Made by a program: the position numbers and the translations under genes. The notes beneath the pieces are model-generated. The model made no database searches. It was given only the letters and a program-made list of their open reading frames with translations, and was not told where the DNA came from. Of a stretch of DNA of 27,872 nucleotides, positions 10,401 through 16,336 are shown piece after piece. The stretch lies in IMG/VR virus record IMGVR_UViG_3300002514_000017, positions 47,247-75,118 of that record. One strand, 5' to 3'. This DNA comes from a virus. Numbering within the stretch: position 1 is the stretch's first letter; each line of letters opens with the position of its first letter.

Positions 10401-10764
10401 GAATGCAATATCACAAAGAAATCAGGTGCAGCCTGGCGCAAGTAATGATCTCGAGGAGGTGAAGGTGATACCAGCATCAGCTAGGATCACTCTCCTCGGC
10501 TGCCCACTAGTTGAGTACGGGCAGCAATTTTTTATTGACATGGGCACAGGCACCACAGCAGATAACCTATACAGGGTCACAGGAATAACACATACGATAA
10601 GCGCAGGTAGGTTTGAGACATCACTTGACATGACATTTGTGTCAAATGGAACGATGAATACATTCAGGGGTGTCCTCGCATCAGCACTCCCACGCCTCGG
10701 GGAGATATGTAGTGCAGGTGCGGGAGATGCCTGGGGGCACATCTCCACCGCTAACATCGGATAG
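7486..10764 (+). CDS. Large baseplate/hub virion protein (1092 aa)
   Basis: The N-terminal ~220 residues are helical. From about 235, the segment SLSVPYINMFFVAAVPPLL begins a beta-rich body. The stretch SFTLHDRSRMSDIAPLIS followed by FGTTYIMLEYGWMHPND matches a family of large myovirus virion proteins that I recognise by the LHDRSRxxxIA and EYGWxHP signatures. Near the C-terminus, PASARITLLGCPLVEYGQQF and YRVTGITHTISAGRFETSLD resemble the OB-like or hub domains of late-control/gp27-type proteins. It is coupled to the wedge-like gene (start 1 nt after its stop) and is the last gene of the structural block. A baseplate hub or inner wedge role is inferred. No lysozyme or protease motif is visible. 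Confidence 0.6.
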   Translation: MNGLSNTQSNSVNRLSAAIRLLNQYYAALGRGDILEIINKAALGSGQDIDALIAADLGASLAAAGQGVNAEIIDNLLYMLLDTSEGAYFTKDLLSVTRLLEKFKVNEGGNQYAGVDDFVQCVYEPGLWTELDSLKPLVKTAAYNPLECADPDEPAGEMILDRAEDKAEIHKMIRSIAEDYASGDGEEGKFAEDRSGRFVNSAPKDPNRFMSPSLSAWLFPNLRIGPPTRNTAAVGLFANAIPTVEMSLSVPYINMFFVAAVPPLLGERTKQLSLLRFLGMNGNDGSLPGPGHDKIGMRSALRVAAVGGMPGQIITDATVDASSQSGFDQWGESVSTAGMELFTSPQTLVNADINSTGKGEDGGIFQNFSGMSGGVLDPMQPLLTLDTISISVRGLGQALLANRNATISFTLHDRSRMSDIAPLISADLFGTTYIMLEYGWMHPNDSMWSTPLGKRGASESSNVYGTLINSMRTRGIFNIMSSNFTIGNDGQVKVRMELASRGGADARSLPIAIGNVVPAAPLKSMITTHLARLFDSYNGNDDASREIRQRISVSLDAANSNSSVIPRSLWTEYLALLNSGKQGVPAVDDLYSIIKLLVGDPTDPNDIGLVAKSNQTLMKELRARSLALVAQPDAFRSTLPPPFLEAVMAAILAEEAHGGGMISLGMIFLAFVGRPLAASGRYDEVQMMFYRFNARAGEARNYDTIANFLVDYAHFHMKLMEYAESFPGMSVEGFINMINGEFVNDPTDLNYGFEMATLYSKLSDLEKRDMEGATEAEQREHQSQVHSVSNKISDALIRMYREGGEPVFIIPRVVAYFETLPAYSVQDDDTFVLDPDKSILRIHIFDSNSTPHDDQRFILAAMNDADMAIKIKGSTSAAGPSYRHLYEGVRPNGCDTSVSDCLENRNSLRQSTDSADNRTEYMVYTANISNAEIKDILKSSVPSMTFGSQFSAMQSVSLSSNTSGAVNNVLLLNAISQRNQVQPGASNDLEEVKVIPASARITLLGCPLVEYGQQFFIDMGTGTTADNLYRVTGITHTISAGRFETSLDMTFVSNGTMNTFRGVLASALPRLGEICSAGAGDAWGHISTANIG

Positions 10765-10815
10765 CCCACAGCTAAAAATTCAATACATGTAACTCACAGT
10801 CTGTATTATTAACAC

Positions 10816-12024
10816 GTGAAAGTCACGATACTGAACAGCACACTAGGAACACCGAGGCACCTCGTGCATGACGGAACAGAATTCTCATGGGCGTCGAGCA
10901 TTCCGAGTGACTCGTGGGTCTATCCTGGAGTCTCCGGTCACAGAGACCTGCTACCTATAGCAGAGGCTCTCGGAGAGAAGATATCAGGATTTGAAGACAC
11001 ACCGCACGCAGTGGCCTGGGAGTCAATGACAAGGGGAAGGGATGTCAGGATACCATGGATGCATGCCATCCCGCCCGATCAGTTTCAGAGATACCTCTCA
11101 GGCATCCTAGATCAGCTCTGGATGATCATCAGGACAGAGAATGACAGTTACTATATGAATGAATTCGTGATCAACAGAGGGATGCTAGAGAGCCTCTGTC
11201 CGCCCATTGTCGATAAGCTTCTGATAGAGAATTTTTTGATAGACGCGACAGATAAGTCCAGAGCAGACCTTCTAAAGTTTTTACCTGATGAAAGTGGACG
11301 TGCACCTCACTCGTCTTATACCCAGAGCAACACTGTCACGGGCCGCCTGACAGCCACGAGCGGACCTAATATCCTCACCCTGAAGAGGAAGTATAGAGGC
11401 ATGATGAGATCTGAGTTCAAGAACGGATCTATCGTTCAGGCTGACATAGTGTCTCTTGAGCCCAGGATAGCTCTGTGCGTCGCACAAAAGACTCCACCTG
11501 AAGACATATATGACACTATCATGAATGACGTGCTCGGGGGAGAGGTCTCACGGTCGCAGGCTAAGATAGCAACACTCGGGTGCATATATGGAATGAGCCC
11601 ATGGACGCTATCTAAGAAGCTCCCTGAGAGTCTAGATGCCAGAGATATATTAATGAGAATTAGAGACTACTTCGACATACCACATCTAGAGAGGGGTCTA
11701 AAGAGAGAGTTCAGGGAAAAGGGCTTCATTGAAAATATCTATGGAAGAAGAGTTCCTGCCGGAGATGCACTAGTGAATCACTTTTTACAGTCCACAGGAG
11801 CAGATGCATCTCTCCTAGCATTTAGTATGCTTAAGAGCAAGTTAGATGACCTCAACGCGAGATTTAAACCTCTCTACATCATCCATGATGCGATCTTATT
11901 AGATCTAGATGCGTCAGCCCTAGCGTCTCTCAGAGAGATAACATCATCTGGTCTAGAGGTGCCAAAATTTAAACAAAGATTTCCTATAAAGATAGAATTT
12001 ATAGGCGGAGATAAACATGAATGA
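10816..12024 (+). CDS. Family A DNA polymerase lacking the proofreading exonuclease
   Basis: This 402-aa protein is about half the length of a typical phage PolA. It has the palm and fingers motifs in order: VTGRLTATSGPN at 174-185, motif A D210-IVSLEPR, motif B R246-x3-K250-x3-L254-x3-Y258-GMS, and motif C IIHDA at 355-359. NIYGRRVP at 308 and NHFLQSTGADASLL at 321 also match the family. The first ~165 residues show no 3'-5' exonuclease motif. Residue 254 aligns with E. coli Pol I Phe762 and is Leu. Residue 359 aligns with Glu883 and is Ala. The start is a GTG without a Shine-Dalgarno sequence. The downstream HD gene overlaps by 8 nt. It probably replicates the phage genome with the nearby helicase, SSB and exonuclease; proofreading may be encoded elsewhere. 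Confidence 0.9.
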   Translation: MKVTILNSTLGTPRHLVHDGTEFSWASSIPSDSWVYPGVSGHRDLLPIAEALGEKISGFEDTPHAVAWESMTRGRDVRIPWMHAIPPDQFQRYLSGILDQLWMIIRTENDSYYMNEFVINRGMLESLCPPIVDKLLIENFLIDATDKSRADLLKFLPDESGRAPHSSYTQSNTVTGRLTATSGPNILTLKRKYRGMMRSEFKNGSIVQADIVSLEPRIALCVAQKTPPEDIYDTIMNDVLGGEVSRSQAKIATLGCIYGMSPWTLSKKLPESLDARDILMRIRDYFDIPHLERGLKREFREKGFIENIYGRRVPAGDALVNHFLQSTGADASLLAFSMLKSKLDDLNARFKPLYIIHDAILLDLDASALASLREITSSGLEVPKFKQRFPIKIEFIGGDKHE

Positions 12025-12604
12025 TCTTGAAAAGATCCAGTCAAACTGGGAAACATTTGAAAAGCTTTGTCAGAGGCTATCTGACGACAATCTTAATTCA
12101 CTGCTAGAGTCACTAGGCGAGAGGATTATAATGACACCGGCCTCTACTAGAAGAGATCAGTATGGTTGCTTCCCAGGTGGGCTAATCCAGCACTCTCTAG
12201 ATGTTACGATGACCATGCGAAAACTAAATGATACCCTTGACATGGGAGTAACAACTGGCTCTATCTTAAAGGTGGGACTACTGCATGACTTAGGAAAGGT
12301 CGGAGGCCTAGATGCACCCCTATTTCTTGAACAGGACTCAGAGTGGCATAGAGATAAGCTAGGACAGCTATATAAGTTTAATGAGGACCTTTCTAGAGTG
12401 TCTGTCTCACATAATACACTATTCTTGCTACAGCACTTTGGGGTGCGTCTCACACGAGAGGAGTGGCTATCTATTCAGCTAGCACCTGGATCTCACTTTG
12501 AGGAAAATAGATTCTATGTCGGACATGAGCCGTCACTAGCAATTCTAACACAGCAGGCGAAGTCTATCGTTGTCCACAGGGAAAAATTAGAAAACAAACA
12601 TTGA
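12017..12604 (+). CDS. HD-domain phosphohydrolase
   Basis: This 195-aa protein has the metal-binding pattern of the HD superfamily: His59 in LIQHSLDV, the His90-Asp91 pair in GLLHDLGKVG, and further His residues at 132 and 140 that may complete the site. HD enzymes hydrolyse phosphate esters of nucleotides or (p)ppGpp-like signals; the substrate here is unknown. The ATG follows GGCGGAG and overlaps the polymerase stop by 8 nt, so the two are translationally coupled. A role in dNTP metabolism or in removing a host nucleotide signal is plausible from context, but this is an inference. Confidence 0.8.
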   Translation: MNDLEKIQSNWETFEKLCQRLSDDNLNSLLESLGERIIMTPASTRRDQYGCFPGGLIQHSLDVTMTMRKLNDTLDMGVTTGSILKVGLLHDLGKVGGLDAPLFLEQDSEWHRDKLGQLYKFNEDLSRVSVSHNTLFLLQHFGVRLTREEWLSIQLAPGSHFEENRFYVGHEPSLAILTQQAKSIVVHREKLENKH

Positions 12605-12630
12605 TCTGACCTTCTTGGTTTTTAATCCTC

Positions 12631-12639
12631 TGATATAAT
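12631..12639 (+). promoter_or_regulatory. Extended -10 promoter element
   Basis: TGATATAAT is a consensus extended -10 (TGnTATAAT), 15 nt before the start of the 541-aa gene and after the HD gene. No -35 at correct spacing is visible, as is common for extended -10 promoters. Confidence 0.4.
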
Positions 12640-12654
12640 AATTAATATTAGAGT

Positions 12655-14280
12655 ATGAGCAAAAGATTTAAACCAAGTCCAGTTAAGCCAGAAATGGGTG
12701 TGTGGTCCGGAAGAGGGATCGGCATTCCTGTTGTGGGAGCGATAGGCGGCGGAGATGACTATAAGCAGAAGATAGGTCGTGACAAGATACGGTGGGACCA
12801 GACAGGCTTCAAGGGTTCTCCTTCTCTGTCTGCTGACGCTACATACTCTGTATACCTTGCAAGGGTCAATAAGGACTGGGATGAGGAATATGAGGCTGTA
12901 ATGTTTCCCAGTCAAGAAGAGGACGATGTGAATATTTATGATATGGATGTCTCTGCCATAAGAAGCAGAAAGACTCCAAGGGATTTTAAAGTGAAGCATC
13001 CAAGAGCTCTCGGAATATCAGAACGTCACGTCTTTGACGAGAATGATGTCGTCGAGAATAGCCGATATCGTCTCACCCAGGTCACTGAGGGAATATTTAC
13101 ACAGATATTTGGAGATATAGCAGGAGACATAGGCGCAGCTGCTTTAGCAGCTGTACCACTCTTTGGAGTACCTGCTGCCGCTGGTCTCGCTGGCTGGAAT
13201 ATAAAACAGCTGAAAGATGACATGGATAATTCTGATGTCGCGATCACCGCATTCTTAAAATCACCAAGTGATGACACAGTTGAGATGATGAATGATGAGC
13301 TAGATAGCATTACAGTTAACCTGATCGACCTCTTTCAGAGACTTCTCGAGTTAGTTCCAGATGCAGAGTGGCCGATCGGAGAGGCTGCCAGTGTGATGAC
13401 ATCAATAGTTAATAATCTTGTTAAGCTTAAAAGGGCTCTTCAGGTCACAGGATTAGCCACACCAAAATTTACTCACATGCCGATCGGGGGCATAGGTCCG
13501 ACAGGACCAGCCACATCGCTGGCAACAAAAACAGCTGCAAAGGCAAAAGTCGCTGGAATCATCACACCAATACTCAAGTTCTTCATGGGAATTCTCGACT
13601 CTGGAGCTGCACCAAGGGTATTTAGAGATAATAAAGGTGTGATACTTGGAGTTCCGCGCAGGATGATACTTCTAGCTGACCTCATAGATGACTATCACAT
13701 TCAGGAAGACGCAGCAGCAGCAGTTGGACAGGAATTTGTTTATCAAAATAGAATAATCCCTGAGGGGGGCTATAATTCTTATGACTATGTGAGATCTCCG
13801 ATAAGATCAGGTCAGCAAGCTCCTCAACAACAAGCTTTTCGAGTTGAGGATCTAACTTTTTCAGATCCAGCTGCAGCAGTAGCTCACATTCAACGACAGC
13901 AACAACAAGGACAACAACTATCTTTAGAGGAAAGAACTATGAGAAAAGATATGAAGAATCTAAGAAAATTCATAAGAGAGACAGTTAAGACAGCGCTAAG
14001 AGAGACATCTTATCCAGACTATCCCTCTATGCACCCTCCTAATCCCACAGGATATCAGTTCAGAAATGTTCCTGTTATCGAACCAGAGTCTCAGCAGGTC
14101 GATAAATTTGAAACACTTGATAGCTATGATGACTTCTCTGTCTCATACACAGCTGATGGAGGAGTTGTCAACTACCAGGCGAGGAATAAGCTTAAGCTCG
14201 ATGAGGAGAGACATCTCGCTCTGAGAAGGTTAATTCGACAAGATATCGCTGGGATTGTCAAAGAGTCAAAAAAAAAGTAG
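12655..14280 (+). CDS. Unknown protein with hydrophobic segment and Gln-rich linker; upstream partner of an apparent -1 frameshift
   Basis: This is a 541-aa protein of unrecognised family. A Gly/Ala-rich hydrophobic stretch at about 152-181 (GDIAGDIGAAALAAVPLF and onward) could insert in or disturb a membrane. Residues ~385-420 are Gln-rich and probably flexible, followed by basic helices (MRKDMKNLRKFIRETVKTAL). A similar helix, LRRLIRQDIAGIVKES, is at the very end. The frame ends KKK-stop on A9-G (14268-14277) and the -1 frame continues directly into an SGNH hydrolase. An extended -10 motif (12631-12639) precedes the start, so it may head its own transcript. A virion-associated or ejected protein is one possibility. 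No enzymatic motif is visible in this part. Confidence 0.7.
   Translation: MSKRFKPSPVKPEMGVWSGRGIGIPVVGAIGGGDDYKQKIGRDKIRWDQTGFKGSPSLSADATYSVYLARVNKDWDEEYEAVMFPSQEEDDVNIYDMDVSAIRSRKTPRDFKVKHPRALGISERHVFDENDVVENSRYRLTQVTEGIFTQIFGDIAGDIGAAALAAVPLFGVPAAAGLAGWNIKQLKDDMDNSDVAITAFLKSPSDDTVEMMNDELDSITVNLIDLFQRLLELVPDAEWPIGEAASVMTSIVNNLVKLKRALQVTGLATPKFTHMPIGGIGPTGPATSLATKTAAKAKVAGIITPILKFFMGILDSGAAPRVFRDNKGVILGVPRRMILLADLIDDYHIQEDAAAAVGQEFVYQNRIIPEGGYNSYDYVRSPIRSGQQAPQQQAFRVEDLTFSDPAAAVAHIQRQQQQGQQLSLEERTMRKDMKNLRKFIRETVKTALRETSYPDYPSMHPPNPTGYQFRNVPVIEPESQQVDKFETLDSYDDFSVSYTADGGVVNYQARNKLKLDEERHLALRRLIRQDIAGIVKESKKK
14271..14277 (+). promoter_or_regulatory. In-frame A AAA AAG slippery heptamer for -1 ribosomal frameshifting
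   Basis: In the frame of the upstream gene the codons read AAA (14272-14274), AAG (14275-14277), then TAG (14278-14280), preceded by A at 14271. This is exactly the X XXY YYZ form A AAA AAG used by E. coli dnaX. After a -1 slip the next codon is GTA (14277-14279) and translation continues KVVAVGDSNTVG into the hydrolase. A two-tier hairpin begins 7 nt downstream. Sequence and frame are observed; activity is inferred. Confidence 0.7.
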
Positions 14281-15350
14281 TAGCTGTTGGAGACAGTAAT
14301 ACTGTCGGAGTCGGCAACAACAATACGTCGTATATAAACCTTCTTGGTGACGACATCGACGTCGGAAAGTTCGCCACAGGCGGTAAGGCCAGCTTTCAGC
14401 TAGGGGGAAAGCTGGCACAGGCCTTGCGAGGTAATCCAGACTATGTTGTAATTTTTGTGGGAATTAATAATCCTATGTCTGAAAGAGGTTGCTTTGGCAA
14501 ATTCCCACGAAAAGGCACTGGGTTCACAGAAGAGTCTTGGGTGGGTGATGTAATTAATGACCTGAGGTCATATTATGCTAAAGTAAAAAACAGGGGACCA
14601 CAGCTCGACCCGCCAAAGGAGATAAGGGTCATAGGAATTACTTTAGTTCCTGCTGTAGGGCGCTGGAGTAAAAAATATGATAAATGTCTAAAGAATGATC
14701 CATATGGGATAAAGTCAAGCAAGGGTGATGTCATAGATCTCGAAGATAAGGGTCAAAAGGATTGTTATCGATTACGATGTGATGCTTTAGAGGAGCGCGA
14801 GCCGGGAGTATTTACAGTCAAGCGTCCAGGTGAGGGACTCGAAAGACGTAATCCGAGTATTCTTCTCGCGCAAACTAAAAGGGTTAACGATTGGATACGA
14901 TCAAATGCTGACATAGTCATCGACGCTGCGTCAGCATTAAGTGATGAGAGTGGTATCTTACCAGCTTATGATAGTGGTGACGGCATTCACCTAAACAATG
15001 CTGCACACCAGTGGATCGCTAGAGAGATTAGTAGAATAGTTGGACCTACTGTGGCAATAGATGATGCTGTAGAAGACAATGATGATCCTGACGATATCGT
15101 GAGAGAGTCAAAAGAGGGCGCTGATCATCCTGGTAAGTCATGTGAGGAGTCTCATCCTGAGGTGTCACATGATGACTGGGTTGAAGACCAGGCTAATGAG
15201 GTCTCTGGTGCGGGAGGAATTGCTGGAGTTATCCTTCCACTTGGAATGTCTGCACCGTCACATGGAAGAAAGAGAAAGCCAGCTTGGCAGGCTGCAGGAT
15301 CTGGATTCGCTCGGGCGACACCGGTCGGCGACATAAAGTGGAATAAATAA
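14277..15350 (+). CDS. SGNH (GDSL-type) hydrolase domain, reached by -1 frameshift from the upstream gene
   Basis: The -1 frame is open from 14205 and gives 357 codons after the slip, for a fusion of about 898 aa. Fusion residues 542-550 read VVAVGDSNT, the first strand and catalytic block I of SGNH hydrolases with Ser548. FATGGKASFQL supplies the block II glycine, IFVGINNP the block III asparagine, and DGIHLNNAAHQWIA the block V Asp/His pair. SGNH enzymes remove acyl or acetyl groups from lipids, glycans or peptidoglycan; the substrate here is unknown. No ATG, GTG or TTG exists in frame before 14280. The first alternative start (TTG 14424) would delete the nucleophile. After the catalytic domain comes an acidic linker and a Gly/Pro-rich basic tail. 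A tail- or virion-associated esterase or deacetylase is a reasonable guess. Confidence 0.8.
   Translation, partial: VVAVGDSNTVGVGNNNTSYINLLGDDIDVGKFATGGKASFQLGGKLAQALRGNPDYVVIFVGINNPMSERGCFGKFPRKGTGFTEESWVGDVINDLRSYYAKVKNRGPQLDPPKEIRVIGITLVPAVGRWSKKYDKCLKNDPYGIKSSKGDVIDLEDKGQKDCYRLRCDALEEREPGVFTVKRPGEGLERRNPSILLAQTKRVNDWIRSNADIVIDAASALSDESGILPAYDSGDGIHLNNAAHQWIAREISRIVGPTVAIDDAVEDNDDPDDIVRESKEGADHPGKSCEESHPEVSHDDWVEDQANEVSGAGGIAGVILPLGMSAPSHGRKRKPAWQAAGSGFARATPVGDIKWNK
14285..14319 (+). promoter_or_regulatory. Two-tier stem-loop downstream of the slippery site
   Basis: An inner perfect stem GACAGT/ACTGTC (14292-14297 and 14301-14306, loop AAT) is enclosed by an outer stem TGTTG/CAACA (14285-14289 and 14315-14319). 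The outer stem starts 7 nt after the heptamer, close to the spacing of known stimulatory hairpins. The inner stem overlaps the codons of the catalytic Gly-Asp-Ser. Pairing is read by eye, without energy calculation. Confidence 0.5.
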
Positions 15351-15364
15351 TTAAAAGATGAACA

Positions 15365-15447
15365 TTGATAGCGTCATGCTATATCATATACATGTAAGCT
15401 AAATTACATATTGCACATTAAACATTTAATATTTAGGAGATTTAAAA
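15365..15447 (+). promoter_or_regulatory. Possible promoter and AU-rich leader of the SSB gene
   Basis: TTGATA (15365-15370) and TATACA (15387-15392) are 16 nt apart, a plausible weak sigma70-type promoter. Downstream are two short inverted repeats, ATGTAA/TTACAT (15392-15397 and 15404-15409) and ATTAAA/TTTAAT (15417-15422 and 15425-15430). An AU-rich tract then leads to the TTTAGGAG ribosome site before ATG 15448. T4 gp32 represses its own translation by binding a comparable structured, AU-rich leader. Autoregulation here is an analogy only. Confidence 0.35.
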
Positions 15448-16221
15448 ATGGCAATTGACTTTGATGCAATTCGAGCAAAGCTCGATAGGTTGAGCGGAAC
15501 ATCTAAAAATCGCTCTGTTATGTGGCGGCCCACTGAAGGTGAGGAGCACACAGTTCGACTTCTCTCTTTCCCAGAAAATGACGGACTTCCCTTTAAGGAG
15601 CTGTGGTTTTATTATAACATCGGTGAGCAGCGCGGGCTTCTAGCTCCAAATCAGTTCGGAGATCCTGATCCCATTCAAGAGCTGATCAACTCCCTGAGAG
15701 ATGAGGGCTCTAAGGAGTCTTATGAGCTCTGCAAGAAGCTCTATCCGAAGATGCGGACATATGCTCCCGTCATCGTCAGGGGTGAGGAAGAGAAGGGAGT
15801 TCAGATCTGGGGATTTGGAAAGACTGTCTATCAGGCCCTGATGGGACTTATGCTAGACGAGGACTACGGCGACATCACTGACCCACTAGAGGGAAGAGAT
15901 ATCAAGGTTCTCTGCACTAAGCAGCCTGGTAAGAAGTGGGCGATGACTGAGGTCAGGCCACGAGGAAAGCAGTCACCTCTATCATCTAGCACAGATAATG
16001 CAAGCGAGTGGCAGAATAATATTCCAGATGTCTCAGAGATCTATCGCTGTAAGACATATGATGAACTATCTAAGATAGTTAATGACTGGATCAATGATGA
16101 TGCATCGGGTGATGAGGAAACTGTAACTGAAACTTCAACAGAAGGAGAAACAAAGGGCTCAACCTCTTCTGGATATAGTAATATTGATGATGCATTTGCA
16201 GACCTTATGACTGATGATTAA
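15448..16221 (+). CDS. gp32-like single-stranded DNA-binding protein
   Basis: This 257-aa protein has the layout of T4-type SSBs. A short basic N-terminus is followed by a core opening with SVMWRPTEGEEHTVRLLSF, PFKELWFYYNIGEQRGLL and an ELCKKLYPKMRTYAPVIV segment. GVQIWGFGKTVYQALMGLM is typical of the OB-fold of gp32. The C-terminus is Ser/Thr-rich and then acidic (IDDAFADLMTDD), as expected of the tail that docks replication partners. I do not see the zinc-binding Cys/His set of T4 gp32, so the fold here may be metal-free. It stands alone between an AU-rich leader and a strong hairpin terminator, which suggests separate, probably high-level, expression. It coats ssDNA for the polymerase, RecA and helicase encoded around it. 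Confidence 0.85.
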   Translation: MAIDFDAIRAKLDRLSGTSKNRSVMWRPTEGEEHTVRLLSFPENDGLPFKELWFYYNIGEQRGLLAPNQFGDPDPIQELINSLRDEGSKESYELCKKLYPKMRTYAPVIVRGEEEKGVQIWGFGKTVYQALMGLMLDEDYGDITDPLEGRDIKVLCTKQPGKKWAMTEVRPRGKQSPLSSSTDNASEWQNNIPDVSEIYRCKTYDELSKIVNDWINDDASGDEETVTETSTEGETKGSTSSGYSNIDDAFADLMTDD

Positions 16222-16240
16222 TATCGACATATCTTAATAC

Positions 16241-16277
16241 GAACCTGTCAGGATCTCAGATCCTGACAGGTTCTTTC
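16241..16277 (+). terminator. Hairpin terminator after the SSB gene
   Basis: A perfect 15-bp stem, GAACCTGTCAGGATC (16241-16255) and GATCCTGACAGGTTC (16259-16273), with a 3-nt loop TCA, is followed by TTTCATATT. The stem is strong and the U-tract short. It separates the SSB transcript from the RecA operon. Confidence 0.75.
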
Positions 16278-16280
16278 ATA

Positions 16281-16310
16281 TTGAACAAATAGAGTCTTTC
16301 AAGATATTAT
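16281..16310 (+). promoter_or_regulatory. Sigma70-like promoter for the recA-exonuclease-helicase operon
   Basis: TTGAAC (16281-16286) and TATTAT (16305-16310) are separated by 18 nt, immediately after the SSB terminator and 26 nt before the recA start. Placement between a terminator and a new operon supports the call. Confidence 0.5.
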
Positions 16311-16336
16311 TTTAATGATATCAAGAGAAAATACAG

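Noticed and set aside
12622-12999. 125-codon open frame on the - strand over the start of the 541-aa gene
   Set aside because: No recognisable domain; it is a shadow of the + strand coding region and its promoter.
14424-15350. SGNH hydrolase started at the internal TTG 14424 as an independent gene
   Set aside because: This start removes the GDS nucleophile and the first strand, which are intact upstream in the same frame. No ribosome binding site is evident.
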